The notes under the pieces were generated by a model. It was not told where the DNA came from. It made no database searches and saw only the letters and a list, made by a program, of their open reading frames with translations. Below are positions 1 to 5,547 of a stretch of 7,087 nucleotides of DNA, piece by piece. Location: positions 1 through 7,087 of the forward strand of contig JAAFIT010000125.1 in assembly GCA_013298745.1 (NCBI GenBank), in the 5' to 3' direction. Position numbers and translations under genes: made by a program. The DNA comes from Sphingomonadales bacterium. Lineage in GTDB: Bacteria > Pseudomonadota > Alphaproteobacteria > Sphingomonadales > Sphingomonadaceae. The stretch's first letter is position 1, and each line of letters opens with the position of its first letter.

Positions 1-324
1 CCGGAGCTGTTGCACGCGTGGGGTCGTCATCCGCACCTGCGACGAATCGATCGACCAACCGCGGCCGAACTCGAAGGGCTCGAGCCGGGCATTGCTGAGG
101 CCGTAATCGGTGAAGCGCTGCTTGGTCCATTTCTCGGCCAAGCGCATCTGCGGTGAATTGGTCATGCGCCCGCCGATCCGATCGGTCAGATACTGGGCGG
201 TGTCCATGACCTCGCCATGGTTGAGGCCCGCATCGATGATCTTGGCGTTGATCGCTGCATCGGGCGCGGCAACGGCAGGCATGGCAACAACGAGCGCGAC
301 GATGGCGCAAAAGGTCAGACGCAT
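1..324 (-). CDS. Exported M28-family metallopeptidase, N-terminal part (3' end cut by window edge)
   Basis: The visible part is 108 codons from an ATG at 324 and runs off the left edge with no stop. Residues 1-20 form a Sec-type signal peptide: MRL, a hydrophobic stretch (FCAIVALVVAM), then an AVA-A cleavage site at about residue 19/20, so the product is probably periplasmic or lipid-free secreted. The segment at 45-91 (YLTDRIGGRMTNSPQ, then AEKWTKQRFTDYGL and EPFEFGRGW) matches the N-terminal region typical of M28 (aminopeptidase Y/PSMB-like) zinc peptidases, where it precedes any PA insert and the catalytic domain. The zinc ligands lie outside the window, so activity cannot be judged. A GGGGGAAG ribosome-binding site sits about 6 nt before the ATG. 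It follows the inositol monophosphatase gene by 73 nt and may have its own promoter. The family call rests on recalled sequence style. Family confidence is good; exact substrate is unknown. Confidence 0.85.
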   Translation of the reverse strand, partial: MRLTFCAIVALVVAMPAVAAPDAAINAKIIDAGLNHGEVMDTAQYLTDRIGGRMTNSPQMRLAEKWTKQRFTDYGLSNARLEPFEFGRGWSIDSSQVRMTTPRVQQLR

Positions 325-359
325 GAATAACTTCCCCCGGCAAATCAGGGTGAAGCTTA

Positions 360-376
360 GGCAGCGCGTCGCCGCC
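360..376 (-). other. Small hairpin between suhB-like gene and M28 gene
   Basis: Read on the minus strand, GGCGGC and GCTGCC pair over six positions (one G-U) around a 5-nt GACGC loop, 21 nt after the stop codon of the inositol monophosphatase gene. No T-run follows, so it is not a canonical intrinsic terminator. It could be an mRNA 3'-end stabiliser, or chance in GC-rich DNA. Confidence 0.25.
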
Positions 377-397
377 CGACAATTACCTTTTGCGCGA

Positions 398-1195
398 TTA
401 TCGCACTGCGCCGGCGACGATGCGGTGCAGTTTCGACTGGATGTCGCTGTTGCCGGCAACGATTTCGGCACGGGCCAGCATATTGTCGCCACCGCGATAA
501 TCGGTCACGAACCCGCCGGCTTCGCGGACGAGCAGGATGCCGGCTGCGACATCCCAATATTTGAGGCCCGATTCCCAGAAGCCATCAAAGCGGCCAGCAG
601 CAACCCAGGCGAGATCGAGTGCCGCCGAGCCGAAGCGGCGGACGCCGGCGACTTCGGGCATGATCGCCGACAATATGGTCGAAAATTCGCTCGGCTTGCC
701 ATGGCCGTGAAACGGGATGCCGGTGGCGATGACGCAATCGGGCAGTTCGCGCCGTGCCGAGACGCGCAGGCGGCGATCGCTGAGCCAGGCGCCGCGGCCT
801 TTTTCGGCCCAGAAGCTTTCGCCGGTCAACGGCTGGTGGATCAAGCCAGCGACGACTTCGCCATGCACTTCGGCGGCGATCGAAATCGCAAAATGCGGCA
901 TGCCGTGGAGGAAATTGGTGGTGCCATCGAGCGGATCGACGATCCAGCGGGCCTGATCGTCATTGCCGATACGTTCGCCCGATTCCTCCATCACCAGACC
1001 CCAATCGGGACGGGCGTGTGTCAGGATTTCACCAATCGCCTGTTCGGCAGCGCGATCAGCATTGGAAACGAAGTCAGCCGGGCCCTTGCGGCTGACCTGC
1101 AGGGCATCGACTTCGTTGAAATCGCGGCGCAACCGCGGTGCCGCCTTGCGCGCGGCCTTTTCCATGACGGTGATCAGGGCAGAATGAGCGACCAA
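398..1195 (-). CDS. suhB: Inositol monophosphatase family protein (SuhB-like)
   Basis: This 265-residue Mg-dependent phosphatase has the full length usual for the family and both signature blocks. The metal-binding set is E70 (in MEESGE) and D87/D90 in the IVDPLDGTTN block at residues 85-94. The C-terminal signature is WDVAAGILLVREAGG at 214-228, with D215 as the third-metal/catalytic Asp. Known family members hydrolyse myo-inositol-1-phosphate and related sugar or nucleoside phosphates. SuhB also has a role in rRNA transcription antitermination in E. coli, which cannot be inferred here. The protein is cytoplasmic, with no signal peptide. The start is a TTG at 1195, chosen because GAAGGA lies 7 nt upstream; the first ATG in frame (residue 11, at 1165) would trim the conserved N-terminal helix. 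It lies 106 nt downstream of thiE, behind a possible terminator. Substrate is undetermined; the gene symbol is by family only. Confidence 0.93.
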   Translation of the reverse strand: MVAHSALITVMEKAARKAAPRLRRDFNEVDALQVSRKGPADFVSNADRAAEQAIGEILTHARPDWGLVMEESGERIGNDDQARWIVDPLDGTTNFLHGMPHFAISIAAEVHGEVVAGLIHQPLTGESFWAEKGRGAWLSDRRLRVSARRELPDCVIATGIPFHGHGKPSEFSTILSAIMPEVAGVRRFGSAALDLAWVAAGRFDGFWESGLKYWDVAAGILLVREAGGFVTDYRGGDNMLARAEIVAGNSDIQSKLHRIVAGAVR

Positions 1196-1202
1196 GATGT
1201 GA

Positions 1203-1208
1203 TCCTTC
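1203..1208 (-). promoter_or_regulatory. Ribosome-binding site for the TTG-started inositol monophosphatase
   Basis: GAAGGA on the minus strand with a 7-nt spacer (TCACATC) to the TTG at 1195. Good complementarity and ideal spacing decide the TTG start over the internal ATG at 1165. Confidence 0.7.
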
Positions 1209-1226
1209 GGCCGCCGAGGCGCGGCC
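1209..1226 (-). other. Perfect inverted repeat abutting the suhB-like Shine-Dalgarno
   Basis: On the minus strand GGCCGC, a 6-nt loop GCCTCG, then GCGGCC. The 3' arm ends immediately before the GAAGGA ribosome-binding site. It could fold in the mRNA leader and modulate access of ribosomes, or simply be a GC-rich chance repeat. No riboswitch family was recognised. Confidence 0.35.
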
Positions 1227-1255
1227 CGAACTGGGGATTGGAGATTTGAAAGAAC

Positions 1256-1281
1256 GACGCGCGGCTTAGCGGAAGCGCGTC
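1256..1281 (-). terminator. Candidate intrinsic terminator or attenuator after thiE
   Basis: On the minus strand a perfect 7-bp inverted repeat (GACGCGC ... GCGCGTC) encloses a 12-nt loop and starts 20 nt after the thiE stop codon. An alternative fold pairs the GACGC/GCGTC ends plus an inner GCTT/AAGC. It is followed by GTTCTTTC, a short and imperfect U-rich tail. The T-rich tail is on the minus-strand side only, matching the end of the tkt-thiE transcript. The weak U tract makes leaky termination or attenuation as likely as full termination. Confidence 0.45.
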
Positions 1282-1301
1282 AGAGGAGCAACCCGCGGCG
1301 C

Positions 1302-1988
1302 TTACCAACCGAGGACGTCCGCAAACGCCGCGACGCCAGCGCCGGGGCCATCGGCATGATCCCAAACCGCCCGCACCACGGCGATGAAGTCCGCCCCCGC
1401 TTCGACCAGCGGCGCGGCGTTGTCAGGAAAGATACCACCGATGGCGACGCAAGGCAGTTGGCTGATGGTGATCCACCAGCTGAGGATTTCCGGCGCCGGG
1501 CGATAATGGCTCGGCTTGGTGGTGGTGTCGTAGAACGCGCCGAACGCCACATAATCGGCGCCCTGCTCACCGGCTTCCATCGCCAGATGGCGGCTATCGT
1601 GGCAGGTGCGGCCGATCTGGGCGTTACGCCCCAGCAGCGCGCGGGCTTCGGCGATGCTGCCATCGCCCTGCCCGAGATGCACGCCATCGGCTCCCGCCGC
1701 TTTGGCGAGATCGGCGCGATCGTTCAGGATGAAGGCGACGTCATGGGCGTTGCAAACCGGCAGCAACGCCTCGCAGGCGCGCAAAATGTCGTCGGCGTCG
1801 GGCACATCCTTCAGCCGCAACTGGAACGCCGCCACCGGCCCGCCATCGAGCGCCGCCTTCAGACTGTCGACAAAACGCGGCAGTTCGATCGCCGGTGGCG
1901 AGACGACATACAGCTGGCACGCCGGGCGGAACTGGCGTTCGAACCGCTCGCCAAAGCCGGGATCGAGCGGGATCAGATCGTCGTCCAC
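1302..1988 (-). CDS. thiE: Thiamine-phosphate synthase
   Basis: Joins hydroxymethylpyrimidine pyrophosphate and thiazole phosphate to give thiamine monophosphate, in the cytoplasm. With GTG at 1988 as start the protein has 228 residues; the family is usually about 210, the excess being an N-terminal extension of about 25. Family motifs in order: LYVVSPP (26-32), QLRLK (56-60, pyrimidine/pyrophosphate contacts), ND at 89-90 and [11 protein letters not shown] (99-109, Mg and pyrimidine site), CHDS (129-132), FYDTTTK (152-158, pyrophosphate loop) and the phosphate-binding IGGI (183-186). Near the C-terminus VVRAVW carries Arg where many ThiE proteins have Ser, a possible minor change in the product-phosphate loop. 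The start is ambiguous: a TTG at 2000 would overlap the fba stop as TTGA but has AAGGA directly abutting it, while GTG at 1988 has the same AAGGA 12 nt away. It is the last gene of the tkt-gap-pgk-fba block and supplies the precursor of the transketolase cofactor. Confidence 0.93.
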   Translation of the reverse strand: MDDDLIPLDPGFGERFERQFRPACQLYVVSPPAIELPRFVDSLKAALDGGPVAAFQLRLKDVPDADDILRACEALLPVCNAHDVAFILNDRADLAKAAGADGVHLGQGDGSIAEARALLGRNAQIGRTCHDSRHLAMEAGEQGADYVAFGAFYDTTTKPSHYRPAPEILSWWITISQLPCVAIGGIFPDNAAPLVEAGADFIAVVRAVWDHADGPGAGVAAFADVLGW

Positions 1989-1996
1989 GCTGGCAA

Positions 1997-2923
1997 TCAA
2001 TCCTTGCCGAGATAGATGTCGACGATCTTGTCGAGCATCGCCAGCGCTTCGTCGCGCGGGCGCTGGAAGGTGTTGCGGCCGATGATCGAGCCGTTGCCAC
2101 CACCATCACGGATATCGCGCGCATCCTGAAACACCGCATCGGTGCCCTTGGCGGCACCACCGGAGAACACCACCAGACGGCGACCGTTGAAGCAGGCTTG
2201 CTTCACATGCGCGACGCGCTTGGCCTGGGTGCTCCAGTCGCCGCCTTCATAGCTCTTCTTGGCGTCCTTCTGCTCGATATGGTCGGTCGGCAGCTTGACC
2301 TTGATGATGTGCGCGCCGGCCAGCGCCGCCATGTGCGCGGCATAGGCACCGACGTCCAACGCCAGTTCACCGGCCTTGGAAATCTCGCCGCCACGCGGAT
2401 ACGACCAGATCACCGTCGCGATGCCGACAGCCTTGGCTTCCTGGCTGAGTTCACGGATTTCTTCCATCAGTTCGAAGATATCATCCGAGCCCGGATAGAT
2501 GGTGAAACCGATCGCCGAGCAGCCTAGGCGGAGCGCGTCGTCGACGGTGCCGGTGACGGCCTGGTTGATGCTCGTCGACCAGCTGTTCGAGCTGTTGACC
2601 TTGAGGATGGTCGGGATCTGGCCGGCAAAGGTGTCAGCGCCGGCTTCGATCATGCCGAGCGGTGCCGCATAAGCCGAAAGGCCGGCGTCGATCGCCAGCT
2701 GGAAATGGTAATGCGGGTCATAGGCCGGCGGGTTCGGCGCAAAGCTGCGCGCCGGGCCGTGTTCAAAGCCCTGATCGACCGGCAGGATGACCAGCTTGCC
2801 AGTGCCGCCGAGGCGACCCTGCATCAGGATGCGGGCGAGATTGGCCTTGGTACCGGGATTGTCGCTTTCGTAATTGGCGAGAATGGCGCGGACCGTGGGG
2901 GTAATGGCTGTGGTGCTGGACAT
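1997..2923 (-). CDS. fbaB: Class I fructose-bisphosphate aldolase, archaeal/DhnA (FbaB) type
   Basis: Cleaves fructose-1,6-bisphosphate to dihydroxyacetone phosphate and glyceraldehyde-3-phosphate, or runs in reverse for gluconeogenesis, through a Schiff base without a metal. The 308-residue protein is a TIM barrel of the DhnA/FbaB group. Visible marks: [11 protein letters not shown] (47-57, with acidic D50 on strand 1), KVNSSNSW (108-115), the IIKVKLPT strand (206-213) whose K208 or K210 is the probable Schiff-base lysine by family position, FSGGAAKG (253-260), and the phosphate-binding [12 protein letters not shown] stretch (277-288). There is no class II zinc-histidine signature. Start ATG at 2923 has AAAAGGGGAG with a 7-nt spacer; the frame stays open upstream to 3082 but that extension lies within the preceding gene and looks non-coding. 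It sits 31 nt after the 110-residue protein gene and 8 nt before thiE. The family call is firm; which lysine is catalytic is inferred. Confidence 0.95.
   Translation of the reverse strand: MSSTTAITPTVRAILANYESDNPGTKANLARILMQGRLGGTGKLVILPVDQGFEHGPARSFAPNPPAYDPHYHFQLAIDAGLSAYAAPLGMIEAGADTFAGQIPTILKVNSSNSWSTSINQAVTGTVDDALRLGCSAIGFTIYPGSDDIFELMEEIRELSQEAKAVGIATVIWSYPRGGEISKAGELALDVGAYAAHMAALAGAHIIKVKLPTDHIEQKDAKKSYEGGDWSTQAKRVAHVKQACFNGRRLVVFSGGAAKGTDAVFQDARDIRDGGGNGSIIGRNTFQRPRDEALAMLDKIVDIYLGKD
2001..2005 (-). promoter_or_regulatory. Shine-Dalgarno bearing on the thiE start
   Basis: AAGGA on the minus strand lies inside the last codons of fba (Lys-Asp). Its spacer is 0 nt to the TTG at 2000 and 12 nt to the GTG at 1988. 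The zero spacer argues against TTG; 12 nt is long but workable, so GTG is preferred. Confidence 0.45.
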
Positions 2924-2954
2924 CGTCGGGCTCCCCTTTTTCAATGCGTTATGA

Positions 2955-3287
2955 TCAGTTCTTGAAATGCAATTCAGCAACCTGGACAAACAGTTCGAAG
3001 ATGCTTTCGGCGATTTCGCACGCCTCGCCTTCGTCCATCTGCGCCAGGGTGTTGGCGACAGCGCCTGTCTTGACCGCGCCATTCTCCACCACGGCCCCGG
3101 CCTTCGTCATCCGCGCCGTGATCTCGTTGTAGATGATCCGTTCTTCGGGGCCGAACTCTTCGCCCTTCAGGTCGCGGAAGCCGCGAAAGGCTTCGCCGAT
3201 CCGGTCGTGGATCGGATCGGCCGAGCGCGCCAGCTTCCAGGCAGCGGGATATAGCTTTTCCCACAGCCGATCGGTGTCCATCGTCAT
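2955..3287 (-). CDS. Conserved-looking 110-residue protein of unknown function, coupled to pgk
   Basis: I do not recognise a named family. It is a small, acidic, soluble protein with no signal peptide or membrane segment, and its pattern suggests mostly helices: [14 protein letters not shown] (9-22), [14 protein letters not shown] (27-40), [14 protein letters not shown] (47-60) and a C-terminal amphipathic helix [19 protein letters not shown] (88-106). A short, less regular stretch with two GAV repeats (64-78) separates the last two helices. A single Cys is at 90; no metal-binding cluster, P-loop or DNA-binding motif is seen. ATG at 3287 overlaps the pgk stop as ATGA and has AAGGGGAA about 7 nt upstream. 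A second ATG at 3281 (Met3) is less well spaced. The good ribosome site, coding-style composition and position between pgk and fba make it a real gene. A role in assembly or regulation of these enzymes is possible but is guesswork. Confidence 0.85.
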   Translation of the reverse strand: MTMDTDRLWEKLYPAAWKLARSADPIHDRIGEAFRGFRDLKGEEFGPEERIIYNEITARMTKAGAVVENGAVKTGAVANTLAQMDEGEACEIAESIFELFVQVAELHFKN

Positions 3288-4486
3288 GCCCTGTTCCCCT
3301 TGAGCGCTTCGACGCCGGGCAAGGCCTTGCCCTCCATCCATTCGAGAAAGGCGCCGCCGGCGACCGAGACAAAGCTGAACTGGTCCGCAACGCCAGCGTG
3401 GTTGAGCGCGGCGACGGTGTCGCCGCCACCAGCGACCGACAGCAGTCCGCCGCTCTGCGTCAACGCTGCTGCGATACGTGCCAAGGCGACGGTTGCCGTG
3501 TCGAACGGCACGGTTTCAAACGCCCCCAATGGCCCGTTCCAGACCAGCGTCTTGCAGATCTTCAAGGCGTCACCGAGCGCTTCGACAGCCGACTCGCCCA
3601 GATCGAGGATCATCTCGTCGGCGGCAACATCATGGACGTTGCAGGTGCGATGTGGCGCGTTGGCGGCGAACTGCTTCGCCACCACGACGTCATAGGGCAG
3701 ATGCACGGTGCAGCCTGCCGCTTCGGCGCGCGCCAGAATATCGAGCACAGTCGGCGCCAGATCATGCTCGCACAGCGATTTGCCGACGTCGATTCCCTTG
3801 GCGGCAAGGAAGGTGTTGGCCATGCCGCCGCCGATCATCAGATGATCGACGCGAGTCACGAGATGCGTGAGCACATCGAGCTTCGACGACACCTTGGCAC
3901 CGCCGACGACCGCAGCCACCGGGTGCTGCGGTTTGCCGAGCGCTTTTTCGAGTGCTGTCAGTTCCGCCTGCATCGAGCGCCCGGCAAAGGCCGGCAGCAG
4001 ATGCGCCAGACCTTCGGTCGAGGCATGGGAGCGGTGTGCCGCCGAAAAGGCGTCGTTGACGTAGAAATCGCCAAGGCGCGCCATGGCCGCTGCAAAACCG
4101 GGATCATTGGCTTCCTCGCCGGGGTGGAAGCGCGTGTTTTCGAGGACGGTGATCATGCCTGGCGCCAGTTCCGCAACCGCCGCTTCGGCTTCGGCGCCAG
4201 CACAATCACCGATGAAGCCCACCGGGCGACCAAGCTGCTCACCAAGCGCCTTCGCAACCGGCGCCAGACTGTTCGCAGCGTCCCGACCTTTGGGACGGCC
4301 GAAGTGCGAAAGCACCAGAACGATGGCGCCGCGGTCGGCCAGCGCTGCCAGCGTCGGCACAGTGGCGGCAAGTCGGGTGGCATCGCTCACCTGCCCCGCT
4401 GCCATCGGCACGTTGAGATCGGCACGCACCAGCACGCGTTTGCCAGCCAGCGCCGGCATATCGTCGATGGTCAGGAACGTGGTCAC
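3284..4486 (-). CDS. pgk: Phosphoglycerate kinase
   Basis: Transfers phosphate between 1,3-bisphosphoglycerate and ADP, reversibly, in the cytoplasm. At 400 residues it has the normal bacterial length. N-domain substrate site: [12 protein letters not shown] (17-28), SHFGRPKG (60-67), [13 protein letters not shown] (116-128), [15 protein letters not shown] (143-157). C-domain nucleotide site: [12 protein letters not shown] (195-206), [14 protein letters not shown] (218-231), [10 protein letters not shown] (315-324) and [10 protein letters not shown] (352-361). The late hinge motif reads SVAGGA (374-379) where many PGKs have STGGGA; the second change (G to A) is, from memory, common in alphaproteobacteria. 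The start is GTG at 4486 because homologues begin a few residues before the TIDDM-like segment; an ATG at 4546 in the same frame would add 20 unrelated residues read from inside gap. It begins 2 nt after the gap stop with only a weak Shine-Dalgarno, suggesting translational coupling to gap. Confidence 0.97.
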   Translation of the reverse strand: MTTFLTIDDMPALAGKRVLVRADLNVPMAAGQVSDATRLAATVPTLAALADRGAIVLVLSHFGRPKGRDAANSLAPVAKALGEQLGRPVGFIGDCAGAEAEAAVAELAPGMITVLENTRFHPGEEANDPGFAAAMARLGDFYVNDAFSAAHRSHASTEGLAHLLPAFAGRSMQAELTALEKALGKPQHPVAAVVGGAKVSSKLDVLTHLVTRVDHLMIGGGMANTFLAAKGIDVGKSLCEHDLAPTVLDILARAEAAGCTVHLPYDVVVAKQFAANAPHRTCNVHDVAADEMILDLGESAVEALGDALKICKTLVWNGPLGAFETVPFDTATVALARIAAALTQSGGLLSVAGGGDTVAALNHAGVADQFSFVSVAGGAFLEWMEGKALPGVEALKGNRA

Positions 4487-4488
4487 GG

Positions 4489-5496
4489 TCAGAGCAACTT
4501 GCCCATCGCCACGGCGGTATCGGCCATGCGGTTCGAAAAGCCCCATTCATTGTCGTACCACGACACGACTCGCACCAGATCACCGCCGATGACGCTGGTT
4601 TCGAGGCTATCGATCGTCGACGACGCCGGATTGTGGTTGAGATCGATCGAGACCAGCGGCTCGTCGGTGAAATCGAGGATGCCCTTCAGTTCGCCATGCG
4701 CGGCGGCCTTGAGCGCGGCGTTGACTTCGTCACGGGTGACAGTCCGGCCAGCCTGGAAGGTCAGATCGACAAGGCTGACATTCGGCGTCGGCACGCGCAC
4801 CGCCGAGCCATCGAGCTTGCCCTTCAACTGTGGCAGCACTTCGCCGACGGCGCGGGCGGCACCGGTGGTCGTCGGGATCATCGACATGCCGGCAGCGCGG
4901 GCGCGACGCGGATCATCATGGATCTGATCGAGGATCTTCTGGTCGTTGGTATAGGCGTGAATGGTGGTCATCAGGCCCTTGACGATGCCGAACTCGCGAT
5001 CGAGCACCATGGCGAAGGGCGCCAGGCAATTGGTGGTGCACGAGGCGTTCGACACGATCTTGTGATCGCCGGTCAGCTTGTCATGGTTGACGCCATAGAC
5101 GACGGTCAAATCGACACCCTTGCCGGGGGCCGAAATCAACACGCGTTTGGCGCCGGCCGTCAGATGCGCGCCGGCCTTGGCGGCATCGGTGAAGAAACCG
5201 GTGCATTCCAAGGCGATATCGACGCCCATTTCGGCATGCGGCAGTTTGGCCGGGTCACGCTCGGCGGTGACGCGGATGCGATGGCCATCGACGACGATGT
5301 GGTCGCCTTCCACCGTGACGCTGCCATGGAACGGGCCATGGACGGAATCGCGCTTCAACAGCCGGGCGTTTGCGGCGGCATCGCCAAGATCATTGATGGC
5401 GACGACAACGATATCGCTGCGCTTGGCTTCGATGATAGCGCGCAGCACATTGCGCCCGATGCGACCAAAACCGTTGATGGCGACCTTGATGGCCAT
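4489..5496 (-). CDS. gap: Type I glyceraldehyde-3-phosphate dehydrogenase
   Basis: Oxidises glyceraldehyde-3-phosphate with phosphate and NAD(P) to 1,3-bisphosphoglycerate, feeding the adjacent phosphoglycerate kinase. The 335 residues are full length. The Rossmann motif is [10 protein letters not shown] (7-16). VAINDLGD (32-39) has an Asp at 36 after strand 2, favouring NAD. The catalytic block is [12 protein letters not shown] (149-160) with nucleophile C153 and base H180 ([10 protein letters not shown], 177-186). RRARAAG (197-203) and [10 protein letters not shown] (208-217) are the phosphate-binding region, and [13 protein letters not shown] (312-324) the C-terminal signature. The segment ILDQIHDDP (188-196) lacks the Pro of strictly NAD-specific enzymes; from memory, the DQIH form is usual in alphaproteobacteria, so cofactor use is not fully settled. 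ATG at 5496 has AAGAAGGA with an 8-nt spacer. Located 51 nt after tkt and 2 nt before pgk. Confidence 0.98.
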   Translation of the reverse strand: MAIKVAINGFGRIGRNVLRAIIEAKRSDIVVVAINDLGDAAANARLLKRDSVHGPFHGSVTVEGDHIVVDGHRIRVTAERDPAKLPHAEMGVDIALECTGFFTDAAKAGAHLTAGAKRVLISAPGKGVDLTVVYGVNHDKLTGDHKIVSNASCTTNCLAPFAMVLDREFGIVKGLMTTIHAYTNDQKILDQIHDDPRRARAAGMSMIPTTTGAARAVGEVLPQLKGKLDGSAVRVPTPNVSLVDLTFQAGRTVTRDEVNAALKAAAHGELKGILDFTDEPLVSIDLNHNPASSTIDSLETSVIGGDLVRVVSWYDNEWGFSNRMADTAVAMGKLL

Positions 5497-5518
5497 GATG
5501 TTCGTCCTTCTTGACTGC

Positions 5519-5534
5519 GCCCGCCGCGGCGAGC
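5519..5534 (-). other. Hairpin in the tkt-gap spacer
   Basis: On the minus strand GCTCGC, loop CGCG, GCGGGC: six pairs with one G-U. It sits between the tkt stop and the gap Shine-Dalgarno. No U-run follows, so it is not an intrinsic terminator; an mRNA processing or stability element that adjusts tkt versus gap levels is possible but unproven. Confidence 0.3.
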
Positions 5535-5547
5535 CTGATGAAATTCT

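Noticed and set aside
110..1249. 379-residue open frame on the plus strand, antisense to the inositol monophosphatase and M28 genes
   Set aside because: It spans two minus-strand genes and their spacer, shows no recognisable domain or ribosome site, and conflicts with clear protein motifs on the other strand.
2924..3082. N-terminal extension of the aldolase to an ATG at 3082
   Set aside because: The extra 53 codons lie mainly within the 110-residue protein gene in another frame and read as basic, low-information sequence. ATG 2923 has a strong, well-spaced ribosome site.
4487..4546. Upstream ATG at 4546 for pgk
   Set aside because: It would overlap gap by 58 nt and add 20 residues unlike the PGK N-terminus; GTG at 4486 gives the normal start just after the gap stop.
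3398..4927. 509-residue open frame on the plus strand, antisense to pgk and part of gap
   Set aside because: It is a by-product of GC-rich codon use on the opposite strand. The translation is rich in Arg, His and Gln without any family motif, while the minus strand encodes two complete enzymes with all signatures.
4633..5514. 293-residue plus-strand open frame antisense to gap
   Set aside because: Entirely a mirror of the gap coding sequence; no motifs and low-complexity Asp/Gly/Ala/His composition typical of antisense frames.
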